From: Catellatospora sp. TT07R-123
Lineage (GTDB): Bacteria > Actinomycetota > Actinomycetes > Mycobacteriales > Micromonosporaceae
Assembly (NCBI RefSeq): GCF_018327705.1
Contig: NZ_BNEM01000002.1
Location: 1,674,001-1,738,000, forward strand
DNA length: 64,000 nucleotides
Direction of reading: 5' to 3'
The notes under the pieces are model-generated. The model made no database searches. It saw nothing but the letters and a program-made list of their open reading frames with translations, and was not told where the DNA came from. The translations under genes were made by a program, and so were the position numbers. Shown piece after piece: positions 8,548 through 15,564 of this stretch (position 1 is the stretch's first letter; each line of letters begins with the position of its first letter).

Positions 8548-8811
8548 CTATCCCGCCGTGACTGCCTGTACGACGATGGCAATGACCGAGACGAGGATGG
8601 CCGCGCCAGCGAGCACCATGTTCCACTTCGCTAGCGAGCGTGCCGCGCGAGCCTCTTCCAACGCGGCGGCACTGGACCGCTCGTACGTCCGCCGACTGAG
8701 TTCGTCAGTCCAGAAGTTCAGACCGACCGAGGTATTCGCGGCAGTCTTGTCGTACTCCGCCCGGATCTCGTCGTCGGACATTGCACGAAGTCGCTCGAAG
8801 GTCATGGCCAT
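8548..8811 (-). CDS. 87-aa tail-anchored membrane protein
   Basis: The preferred start is one of two adjacent ATGs (8811 or 8805), since the upstream extension is low-complexity and unlike coding sequence. The N-terminal half is acidic and helical (MSDDEIRAEYDK), followed by an aromatic FWTDELSRRTYER segment and an Ala/Glu helix. Residues about 63-83 form a single C-terminal membrane helix (VLAGAAILVSVIAIVV), leaving only a few residues outside. Small tail-anchored proteins of this type are widespread in actinomycetes with no known function. It faces the HEPN cassette convergently and lies just left of the CRISPR array. Confidence 0.6.
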   Translation of the reverse strand: MAMTFERLRAMSDDEIRAEYDKTAANTSVGLNFWTDELSRRTYERSSAAALEEARAARSLAKWNMVLAGAAILVSVIAIVVQAVTAG

Positions 8812-8862
8812 GGCAAGAGTGTGGCTGCCGCTGTCAACGTCCCTATGAGCTGCCGGATCTGA

Positions 8863-9312
8863 AGAAGGCCCCACGCGCGGGGGTGATCCCCCGTCAGGCT
8901 GCCACCTGGACACGAACTCGATCTGCTCCCCGCGCATGCGGGAGTGATCCCTCCATGCCCGCATTCGTCGCCGCCGTGGTCGGCTGCTCGCCGCGCACGC
9001 GGGGGTGATCCGAGGTCGGCGAGCAGGACGTCAGTCGGCGTGATCTACTCCCCGCACACACGGGGTGATCCCGAGTTTATCGCCGCTGTCCGCGCCGCCA
9101 TCAACTACTCCCTGCGCACGCGGGGGTGATCAGGACGCTGCCGCCCGCTCCCGCAAGGCCAAGCACTTGCTCCCCGCGCACGCGGGGTGATGCCAAGTAC
9201 GACTACGCGCCGCCATGGTCTGCCGCTCCTCGCGCACGCAAGGTGATCCCGTCATCCGGGTCGTCTAAGCCCAGTGTCCCGGCTGTTCTCCCTCATATGT
9301 GGAGGTAATCCG
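8863..9312 (+). CRISPR. Degenerate orphan type I-E CRISPR array, 8 repeats
   Basis: Repeats start near 8863, 8924, 8985, 9046, 9106, 9168, 9224 and 9284, each 27-29 bases, with spacers of about 29-33 bases. The period is 60-62 apart from one 56-base unit. The best copies contain CTCCCCGCGCACGCGGGG, a 7-bp palindromic stem, and end in GTGATCC. That is the actinomycete type I-E pattern. Almost every copy differs from the others by one or more bases, and the first and last two copies are heavily mutated. Spacers are unrelated to one another. No cas gene occurs within the window, so the array is probably an abandoned remnant or depends on Cas proteins encoded elsewhere. Confidence 0.85.
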
Positions 9313-9721
9313 CCAGTAGACAAACGCGATTCCGATGTCACGGTCAGTTCGCTACAAAGACGAGTGGTGGCCCTGTGATCACCTCGTCGACGATCAGGGG
9401 CGCGCGTCCTGCTCTTCGTGCACGCCTGGGTGGACCCACCGTGACGCTCGCGGTGTGTCGGTCATCTGGTCCGGATTTCCACGCGTCGCGGGTGGCTCGG
9501 CGCCAAAACCCGATGTAAGGCGGACTTCGCCACTCTCCCGCATGCGGAGCAATCCGAAGTCTCGCGACGTCACCGTACGGCCAATTGCCTGCTCTCCGCG
9601 CTGCCCTCTTGGCGCTGACCGGGAGTCACCTCCTCCACACCCGGGTGACTTCTCGGCGAGCTCGTCGCCGATCTTCGCCGTCACCTGGCACGACGTCAGC
9701 CGGCTGCCCGAAGCTCCATCC
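9313..9721. other. Gap with no supported gene
   Basis: No frame here has convincing coding character. A plus-strand frame from 9335 begins plausibly (KDEWWPCDHLVDDQ, then CSSC) but dissolves after about 50 codons and then runs antisense through the next gene. It may be a short gene scar at the island edge. No tRNA gene or direct repeat marking an attachment site was found. Confidence 0.4.
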
Positions 9722-10276
9722 TCAGGCGCGCCGCAGCTGGTCGGCCAAGTCCGTGGCGAAGGCCAGCACCTGGTCCGGCGAGCTCACCTCGTTGGGGAAC
9801 ACCATGATGCCGACGAACAGGTTGTCCACCTGGAGGAAGACGTCGCGGTCGCGGAGGTATGCCTCGTCGCCCACACCGGACAGCGGCCGCACCTGGTCGC
9901 CCATCTGCCGTACGGTGCCCATACCCTCCCCGGAGTCGTCGACGGCGAAGGCCACCGTGATCTTCGGCGCGTCGACATACCGGGGATCATCCGGCGACAA
10001 CCTGAGGTCACAGCTGTTGTTGGCGGTCTGCTGCGCGATGTAGTCGACACCGAGCAGGTGCAGGCTCGGCTCGACGGCAGTGCAGGCCGGTGGCTCCGCG
10101 TCGAACCGGTGTCCGCCGAAACCACCGGCGAAGTATGTGACCCCGACGGCAAGGAGCACGACGACCGCGATACCGATCAGCAGTGGCTTACGGCGCCACC
10201 ACGGCGCCCCCGATCCCCCGACGGGGCGGTCCTCGGATCCCAGGATGTCACTGTCATATGGCTGCTCAGCTGGCAC
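9722..10276 (-). CDS. Membrane-anchored exported protein, DUF3558-like
   Basis: This 184-aa protein has a short acidic cytoplasmic head, a basic RRK boundary and a membrane helix at about residues 31-50. The rest should be extracellular. The outer domain carries two cysteines spaced as in DUF3558-type lipoprotein-like proteins (ACTAVEPS and NSCDLRL) and the pattern GVGDEAYLRDRDVFLQV near its end, typical of that fold. It probably sits in the cell envelope; no substrate can be named. It is monocistronic, upstream of and codirectional with nothing obvious. It marks the return to chromosome-like coding statistics after the island. Confidence 0.65.
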   Translation of the reverse strand: MPAEQPYDSDILGSEDRPVGGSGAPWWRRKPLLIGIAVVVLLAVGVTYFAGGFGGHRFDAEPPACTAVEPSLHLLGVDYIAQQTANNSCDLRLSPDDPRYVDAPKITVAFAVDDSGEGMGTVRQMGDQVRPLSGVGDEAYLRDRDVFLQVDNLFVGIMVFPNEVSSPDQVLAFATDLADQLRRA

Positions 10277-10376
10277 GACTGTCCACTGTAGTCGTCAACC
10301 GACGTTCCCGATGTCCCTCTCGGAGCGTAGGAACAAAGCGGGAAACATCGGGAACGCCGCATCGCAGACTTCGACC

Positions 10377-11438
10377 TCAGGCTGGCGGTCCGAACGTCAG
10401 GGCCAGGCGCATGGTGAGGTCGCGGGCCGAGTGCCAGCGTCTGACCTGGGCCAGGCGGTTGACGATGAGCGAGGCCGCGGCCATGCGCCGGGTGGGCCTG
10501 CGGCGCTCGCGGTCGTACGCCCGCAGCCCGGCCTCCACTCCCCCACCCGCCAGGCACCTGGCCAGGGCTGCCCCGTCGATGATCGCCTGGCAGGCGCCCT
10601 GCCCCAGGTCGGGAGTCATCGCGTGCGCGGCGTCCCCGAGCAGCGCGACGTTGCCCCGCACGTAGGTCGGCAGGGCGGGCGCGAGGTGGTAGAGGTCGTG
10701 CCGGATGACGTCGGAGGTGGCGTACCGGTCGAGCACGGCGGGGATCGGGTCGTGCCAGTGCCCGAAACGGTGGCGCAGTTCGTCGGCGTCGGGCCGGGTC
10801 AGGCGGTGATTCTCGGGCACGGTCAGCACCGCGTACCAGTTGGTCTGTCCGGGGCCCTGCGGGGTGACGCCGAAGCGGGCCCCGGTGCCCCACGTCTCGC
10901 CGCCGCTGTCGATGTCGATGTCGGCGGTGCCGCGCCACGCGGTGGCACCGGTGTACCGCAGGCCGTACCGCTGCCCGAACAGCGTGGTGCGGACGCGGCT
11001 GCCGATGCCGTCGGCGCCGATCACGACGTCGTGCCCGGCCCGCAGCGCGGTGACGTCGTCGACCGGGACACCGAAGTGGACGGTTCCGGCAGGCAGGGCC
11101 CCATGCAGTACGCGCAGCAGCGCGGGACGCGGCACCAGGTGCACGGGTTCGCCGTGGCGGGCGCGGATCCGGTCCATGTCGAGCGCGACGATCGGCCGCC
11201 CGTCGGGGCGCCGGATCGCGCCGTTGCCCTGCGGCAGGCCGGCGGCCCGGACGGCGGCGCCGATGCCGAGGCTGTCGAGCGCGTGCAGGGCGGAGGGCCA
11301 GATGCCCAGGCCGGTGCCGGTGGTGGGCAGGGTCTGGCCGCGTTCGTACACGGTGACCTGCCAGCCCGCCGCCAGGAGTCCGATGGCGGCGGTGAGGCCG
11401 CCGATGCCGCCGCCCACTACGGCCGCTGTTCTCGTCAT
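10377..11438 (-). CDS. FAD-dependent monooxygenase (PHBH fold)
   Basis: The 353-aa protein opens with the Rossmann motif GGGIGG at residues 9-14, has an ERG dinucleotide-binding end near residue 33, the VVIGADGIGSRVR pattern of the DG motif, and GDAAHAMTPDLGQGACQ, which binds the FAD pyrophosphate and ribityl chain. This is the group A flavoprotein aromatic hydroxylase layout (NAD(P)H plus O2). The substrate is unknown. The gene runs divergently from a TetR gene 55 bases away, with a perfect inverted repeat between them. It is therefore probably repressed by that TetR and induced by its ligand, possibly the substrate itself. Confidence 0.9.
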   Translation of the reverse strand: MTRTAAVVGGGIGGLTAAIGLLAAGWQVTVYERGQTLPTTGTGLGIWPSALHALDSLGIGAAVRAAGLPQGNGAIRRPDGRPIVALDMDRIRARHGEPVHLVPRPALLRVLHGALPAGTVHFGVPVDDVTALRAGHDVVIGADGIGSRVRTTLFGQRYGLRYTGATAWRGTADIDIDSGGETWGTGARFGVTPQGPGQTNWYAVLTVPENHRLTRPDADELRHRFGHWHDPIPAVLDRYATSDVIRHDLYHLAPALPTYVRGNVALLGDAAHAMTPDLGQGACQAIIDGAALARCLAGGGVEAGLRAYDRERRRPTRRMAAASLIVNRLAQVRRWHSARDLTMRLALTFGPPA

Positions 11439-11449
11439 GCCGCGACCGT

Positions 11450-11484
11450 ACTACACCTGTAGTCGCCCTGACTACAGGTGTAGT
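11450..11484. promoter_or_regulatory. TetR operator, perfect 15-bp inverted repeat
   Basis: ACTACACCTGTAGTC is followed, after a five-base spacer, by its exact reverse complement. Each arm also contains CTACA and TGTAG flanking a CC or GG centre, so it can be read as two operator sites. The repeat lies between the monooxygenase and TetR starts. TAGTGT at 11481-11486 would be a -10 box (TAnnnT) placing transcription start at or next to the TetR ATG. Confidence 0.85.
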
Positions 11485-11493
11485 GTGACTCTC

Positions 11494-12093
11494 ATGTCCG
11501 ATCGCAGGCAGCAGATCCTCGACGCCGCCATCGCGGTGCTCGGCACGCGCGGGCTGCGAGCACTCACCCACCGCGCCGTCGATGCGCAGGCCGGGCTGCC
11601 CGAGGGATCGACCTCCAACGGGTATCGCACCCGTGACGCCCTGGTCGGCGCGGTGCTGGACCGCCTCGTCGAGATCGAGACGCAGGTATGGCAGCGCCTG
11701 GTCGCCGAGCGCACCGGGCCACCGGCCTCCCCCGACGAGCTGGCCCAACTCGTCGGCGCGATGGTCCTCCAGCTCACCGGCCCCGCCCGGCACCTGACCC
11801 TGGCCCGGCACGCGGCCTTCCACGAGGCCGCGTTCCAGCCGGAACTCCAGGACAGGATCCGCACCGCCCGGGACCGCCTGGCCGCGTGGGGTACGCCGTG
11901 GATCGCCGCCCTCAGCTCACCCGACCCGCGCACCGACTACCTGAGCATGCTCGCCCTGGTGGACGGCCTGGTCGCGATCCAGCTCGCCTGCCCCGACGCC
12001 GACTTCGACCCCGTACCGGCGATCCGCACCATGCTGGCCGGTCTGTCTGCGGGGTCATCCCAGAATGCGGCTTCGAGGAAACCGCGCCGGTGA
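11494..12093 (+). CDS. TetR-family repressor
   Basis: The 199-aa protein has the TetR helix-turn-helix in its first 60 residues (RQQILDAAIAVLGTRGLRAL, then HRAVDAQAGL and NGYRTRDALVGAV). A longer helical ligand-binding domain follows. The ATG at 11494 is chosen because it starts this domain and sits seven bases after a TAGTGT box, so the transcript is likely leaderless. Divergence from the flavin monooxygenase across a perfect palindrome suggests that it represses both genes. The C-terminal tail (SSQNAASRKPRR) is polar and may be dispensable. The ligand is unknown. Confidence 0.9.
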   Translation: MSDRRQQILDAAIAVLGTRGLRALTHRAVDAQAGLPEGSTSNGYRTRDALVGAVLDRLVEIETQVWQRLVAERTGPPASPDELAQLVGAMVLQLTGPARHLTLARHAAFHEAAFQPELQDRIRTARDRLAAWGTPWIAALSSPDPRTDYLSMLALVDGLVAIQLACPDADFDPVPAIRTMLAGLSAGSSQNAASRKPRR

Positions 12094-12152
12094 CCACCTG
12101 AACCGAGCACGTCGCGGGAGGGTCGAGGACGGCCGCCAGGCTACGCCTCCGA

Positions 12153-12202
12153 GGTTCGGTCATGTGGCTGGGACATCTCGCCACAACCACATGATCCGAA
12201 CC
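12153..12202. terminator. Bidirectional hairpin between convergent genes
   Basis: GGTTCGG-CATGTGG pairs with CCACATG-CCGAACC across a 19-base loop, with one bulged position. It lies between the TetR gene and the convergent secreted repeat protein. Confidence 0.5.
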
Positions 12203-12231
12203 CCGGACGGCTCCTCGGCCAGAAAGACCTG

Positions 12232-12927
12232 TCAGCTCTTCTTCAGGTGGTAGCGGGTCGTGAGGTTCCTCGGGTCGCAGGTGTAGTCGCGGCTGGTGCT
12301 GTCGTAGGTGTACCCGGCGGGCACACTGCAGGCCCAGATTCCGGCGGCCGGGGTGGCGAGGTGGTAGCGCGGCTGCGACGTGGCCTGCGGCTCGCAGACG
12401 GAGTCGCGGGCCATGGCGTCGTAGGTGAACCCGGCGTCGGTGTTGCACGCGTAGATTCCCGCCGCGGAGACCACGAGGTGGTAGCGGGGCTGCGACGTGG
12501 CCCGCGGGTCGCAGACGGAGTCGCGCGCCACGGCGTCGTAGTTGAAGCCGCTGGCGGGGTTGCAGACATAGATGCCCGCAACCGGCGTCACGAGGTGGTA
12601 GCGGGGCTGCGAGGTGGCCTGCGGGTCGCAGACGGAGTCGCGGGCCACGGCGTCGTAGCTGAAGCTCCCGACGGGGCTACAGGCGTAGATGCCCGCCACC
12701 GGCGTCACGATGTGGTAGTTCGCCGACAGGTAGGGCGGGTTGCAGGTGTAGTCCCGGCTGACCCGGTCGTAGGTGTAGCCGGCCGGGACGTAGCAGCCCC
12801 ACGTGTTGTTGAGGTCGGCGTGGGCGGGGGCGGGCAGACCCACCACCGCGAGGGCGGCGACCGCGAGGAATGCCAGGATTCTGCGTCTGATCGGGTGCAC
12901 TGCGTGTCTCCCGTATATCGACAACAT
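12232..12927 (-). CDS. Secreted protein of five 39-aa tandem repeats
   Basis: ATG 12927 has GAGGAG five bases upstream, so it is preferred to the longer frame. The 231-aa product has a basic start, a hydrophobic segment at about residues 18-32 and an AHA signal-peptidase site near residue 37. The mature protein is five units of about 39 residues. Each contains AG(I/Y)..C, a YD(A/S)..RD tract and a second Cys followed by D/N-P, then YHL. Cysteines fall at 45/62, 83/100, 122/139, 161/178 and 200/217, so each unit could hold one disulfide. The three inner units are nearly identical in DNA (117-bp period), indicating recent duplication. The function is unknown; a wall- or polymer-binding role is a guess. 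Confidence 0.75.
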   Translation of the reverse strand: MLSIYGRHAVHPIRRRILAFLAVAALAVVGLPAPAHADLNNTWGCYVPAGYTYDRVSRDYTCNPPYLSANYHIVTPVAGIYACSPVGSFSYDAVARDSVCDPQATSQPRYHLVTPVAGIYVCNPASGFNYDAVARDSVCDPRATSQPRYHLVVSAAGIYACNTDAGFTYDAMARDSVCEPQATSQPRYHLATPAAGIWACSVPAGYTYDSTSRDYTCDPRNLTTRYHLKKS

Positions 12928-13023
12928 TGACTCCTCTGCCGAGGGGATCGTATGCCGCGCACGGGAGGTGGCGCCCACCCCTGTCCTTGATCCGCCAGGC
13001 GTGAACCCGGCCGACGCCGCTGA

Positions 13024-13088
13024 AAGATCGCCGGTTGCGGTCTAGAAGTCGACCTGGAGGTCGGAAGGTGACCGCAACCAGCGATCTT
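13024..13088. repeat. Dispersed 65-nt hairpin element, copy 1
   Basis: Left arm AAGATCGCCGGTTGCGGTC (13024-13042), 27-base loop, right arm GACCGCAACCAGCGATCTT (13070-13088), one mismatch between arms. The loop itself contains CGACCT/AGGTCG. It lies between divergent genes. Confidence 0.85.
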
Positions 13089-13207
13089 GCCCAGCGCGGC
13101 CGCGCAGGCCGAGGCGCCGTGCTCGCGGCGTTCGGCATCGTGCGAGGTCGGGGCCCCGATCGGCCGACTGGCCCACGTTACGGTCGGCCGCGAATGCCCG
13201 TCGGCGA

Positions 13208-13834
13208 ATGCCAGGCACCATGGACCGCGTGAATGAGACGGTGACAGATACACAGGCAGGTCAGGCACCCACCCTGTTCCTGATGGTAGGCCTTCCCGCG
13301 TCCGGGAAGACCGTGCGAGCACGGAAACTGGCCGCGGAGCGCGGAGCCCTGCGGCTCACCGCTGACGACTGGGCGCTCTCCCTCCTCGGCCAGGAAGACC
13401 GTCACCAAGCCCGGCCCGACGGCAAGCGGTGGCTGCTGGAGGGCCGACTCATCGCACTGGCCGTCGATGCGCTGCGGCTGCGGCTCAGCGTCGTTCTCGA
13501 CTTCGGACTCTGGTCGCGCGATGAGCGCTCCGCCCTGCGTTGGATGGCCGCTTCGGTGGGGGCATCGTGTGAGATCGTGTACCTGGCGGTGGAACGCGAG
13601 GTGCAGTGGAACCGGATTCAGCACCGCTGGAAACACACGCCAGAGCAGACGTTCCCCATGGCCGAGGCGGAGCTCGACCCGTGGCGAGAGCAGTTCGAGG
13701 TCCCCGACGCAGACGAGCTCTCCGGTTCGTTTCTGCCCTCCCCGCCGCCCAGGGATGAGAGCTGGTTCGACTGGGCTCAGCGATTCTGGCCCTCCCTCGC
13801 GCAGAGCCTGAACGGGCGGCTCACCGAGAGATGA
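13208..13834 (+). CDS. P-loop kinase / AAA-type ATPase (zeta-toxin-like fold)
   Basis: The 208-aa protein starts its fold with a beta strand and the Walker A motif GLPASGKT at residues 28-35. LTADDW follows near residue 55, then VVLDFGLWSRDER, the pattern of small P-loop kinases that phosphorylate nucleotides, sugars or antibiotics. A C-terminal Trp-rich helix (DESWFDWAQRFW) is distinctive. It probably acts as a cytoplasmic ATP-dependent kinase; the substrate cannot be inferred. No antitoxin gene is adjacent, which argues against a zeta toxin module. The start may be 13208 or the ATG at 13220. Neither has a strong ribosome binding site. Confidence 0.75.
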   Translation: MPGTMDRVNETVTDTQAGQAPTLFLMVGLPASGKTVRARKLAAERGALRLTADDWALSLLGQEDRHQARPDGKRWLLEGRLIALAVDALRLRLSVVLDFGLWSRDERSALRWMAASVGASCEIVYLAVEREVQWNRIQHRWKHTPEQTFPMAEAELDPWREQFEVPDADELSGSFLPSPPPRDESWFDWAQRFWPSLAQSLNGRLTER

Positions 13835-13901
13835 CGGTCCGGCGTGATGCGTTCCGTGGCCGAACCCCTCGATGCGTCGGCTGATCGTCGACGACATCTT
13901 G

Positions 13902-13966
13902 TAGATCGCTGGTTGCGGTCGAGAAGTCGGCCTGAGGACCTGAAAGCGACCGCAAACAGCGATCTT
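13902..13966. repeat. Dispersed 65-nt hairpin element, copy 2
   Basis: Left arm ends in GATCGCTGGTTGCGGTC (to 13920), a 27-base loop follows, then GACCGCAAACAGCGATCTT (13948-13966). The loop resembles copy 1 (AGAAGTCG near its start). It lies between convergent genes. Confidence 0.85.
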
Positions 13967-13997
13967 GCTGAAGCACCCGCCGCGCCGGGCCGCGCGG

Positions 13998-14033
13998 CGC
14001 TCGCCGGGCCCGTCGCGGCGGGCCCGGCGAGCG
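13998..14033. terminator. Bidirectional terminator hairpin
   Basis: A perfect 15-bp stem, CGCTCGCCGGGCCCG and its complement, has a six-base loop. It lies immediately downstream of the serine protease stop and after the convergent kinase gene. Confidence 0.65.
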
Positions 14034-14040
14034 GACCCGG

Positions 14041-15333
14041 TCAGTGCAGGATGTTGACGTTCAGTTCGCGTTCGGCGGTGCGGATGCCCTGGTACACGAT
14101 CTCGCAGTCGTCCTCGTCGCCGCCGACCAGGATGCCGTAGCCGACGTGGCTGGCGTACATGGGTGCGCCGCTGTCACCGGGTTTGCCGCAGTTCTCGGTG
14201 AGGCCGAGGTTGCGCATGGTCAGCCCGCCCAGGTTCGCGGTCAGCCCGAGTTCCTCGACGTGGCTGCAGTTGCTGACCCGGGTGGCGGCGCCCGTGGTGC
14301 AGATACGCATCCCGACGACGCTCATCTTGTCGGAGGCGATGTGGTACGTCGTGTTCTCCGTGGTCCACGGGCTGAGGGTGACCAGCACCCACGGCTGCGG
14401 GTTCCAGCCGGTGGCCGACGAGTCGTTGATCCGGATGATCGCCATGTCCCCGATGTACGTGTCGAAGATCCAGTGGTGCACCGGTCCGATGTCGGTCGCG
14501 GTGAGCGCGGTGTCCTTGCTGCTCCAGGTGCCGAGGTGCTGGTAGGCGCAGTGCCCGGCCGTGACGACGTACTTGACGCTGTCGACCTTGCTCTGGGCGA
14601 TGAAGCCGGCGGTGCACCACGTCGACGGGTGGTTGATCTTCACGCCGCCACGCAGGGGCTTGTCGCAGTACGGCACGTCGCACGCGAACGTCTTGAACGC
14701 CCCCGACGAGGTGCCCATGACCAGGCCGTCGCCGAGCCGCGCCTGCGCGGTGGTGATCAGGTCCTTCTGCGCGGCGGTGAGGGTGCCGCGCACCGGCACG
14801 TGCAGCATCAGCGCGTTGAGGTCGGTGCGGATGCCCGCGCTCAGCGGCGCCTCCACCCCGGCGTTGGTGCGGATGATCTGCTCGGCCAGCCAGTCGTTGT
14901 CGGCCGAGAGCCTGGCCGCCGACCGCTTGACCGCGACGACGTCGTACCCGTCGGTGAGGCCGACCGCGGCGGCGGCCGCCTTCACCACGCCGCGGACCTG
15001 GTCGTCGACGGAGCCGGTGACCCCGGCCTTGACCCGGTCGCCGTCGCGTACGTCGATCCACACGTTGCCGTAGCGCTCGCCCAGCTCGCGTTGCAGCCGC
15101 TCGTCCAGGTCCGGCGCGACGAGCTGCCACGACATGCGCCTGCGGGCCTCGGCCTCGCTGATGCCGCGCTCCTTGGCGAACCCGGCCGCCTCCTCGGCGA
15201 ACGGGTCCTCCCCGGTGGTGGCCGCGGTCGCGGCCGCGGGCTGGCGGGCGGCCGTCGCGGCGCCGGGCGGCAGCACGGCAATGGCCAGGACCAGCGCACC
15301 GGCGCCGACCGCCAGCCGCTTCCATCGAGCCAT
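14041..15333 (-). CDS. Secreted trypsin-like (S1) serine protease
   Basis: The 430-aa preproprotein has a signal peptide (basic WKR, hydrophobic core, cleavage near AATA at residue 28). A propeptide of about 180 residues follows, including a FAKERGISEAEARRRM segment. The chymotrypsin-like domain comes last. The catalytic triad is visible: His261 in VVTAGHC, Asp296 in GDMAII, Ser388 in GKPGDSGAP. Paired cysteines (219/223, 240/262 and others) fit an extracellular enzyme. The protease is expected to be secreted, fold with the help of its propeptide and digest external protein. It is the last gene before a shared terminator; the secreted chitinase lies upstream in the same direction. Confidence 0.9.
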   Translation of the reverse strand: MARWKRLAVGAGALVLAIAVLPPGAATAARQPAAATAATTGEDPFAEEAAGFAKERGISEAEARRRMSWQLVAPDLDERLQRELGERYGNVWIDVRDGDRVKAGVTGSVDDQVRGVVKAAAAAVGLTDGYDVVAVKRSAARLSADNDWLAEQIIRTNAGVEAPLSAGIRTDLNALMLHVPVRGTLTAAQKDLITTAQARLGDGLVMGTSSGAFKTFACDVPYCDKPLRGGVKINHPSTWCTAGFIAQSKVDSVKYVVTAGHCAYQHLGTWSSKDTALTATDIGPVHHWIFDTYIGDMAIIRINDSSATGWNPQPWVLVTLSPWTTENTTYHIASDKMSVVGMRICTTGAATRVSNCSHVEELGLTANLGGLTMRNLGLTENCGKPGDSGAPMYASHVGYGILVGGDEDDCEIVYQGIRTAERELNVNILH

Positions 15334-15510
15334 CGTGATCTCCTCGTATCGGTGGGCGAAGTGCCCTCACGATGCGCGGATCCGGCGGCGGCACGCCACG
15401 CCACGTCGGCCTTGCGACTGTCGGGGATGGGCCTGCCGCTGCCCGAGCACCAGGCCCGGGGCGAGTTGGGGCGAGGTGGGACGGGGCGGGCCTGGGCCGG
15501 GCGGGACGGC

Positions 15511-15545
15511 GAGGGGCCGCCACCGGCGTCCGGTGGCGGCCCCTC
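15511..15545 (-). terminator. Terminator hairpin after the chitinase
   Basis: A perfect 16-bp stem, GAGGGGCCGCCACCGG with its complement, closes over a three-base loop 20 bases beyond the chitinase stop. Confidence 0.75.
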
Positions 15546-15564
15546 GGGTGTTGCGCGGCTGAGG

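Noticed and set aside
8863-9312. A cas operon near the array
   Set aside because: Neighbouring genes are a HEPN pair, a small tail-anchored protein and a DUF3558-like protein; none carries Cas motifs.
9313-9721. Attachment site or tRNA at the right edge of the island
   Set aside because: No tRNA-like fold or matching direct repeat was seen; the island boundary is only inferred.
9335-10291. A 318-codon frame beginning with a CxxC-like segment
   Set aside because: It is plausible for about 50 codons only, then antisense to the exported DUF3558-like protein.
13208-13834. A zeta-toxin/antitoxin module
   Set aside because: No antitoxin-like gene is adjacent; the P-loop kinase stands alone.
13024-13966. 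Treating hairpin copies 1 and 2 as ordinary terminators
   Set aside because: Copy 1 lies between divergent genes where no transcript ends, and separate perfect terminator stems are already present nearby.
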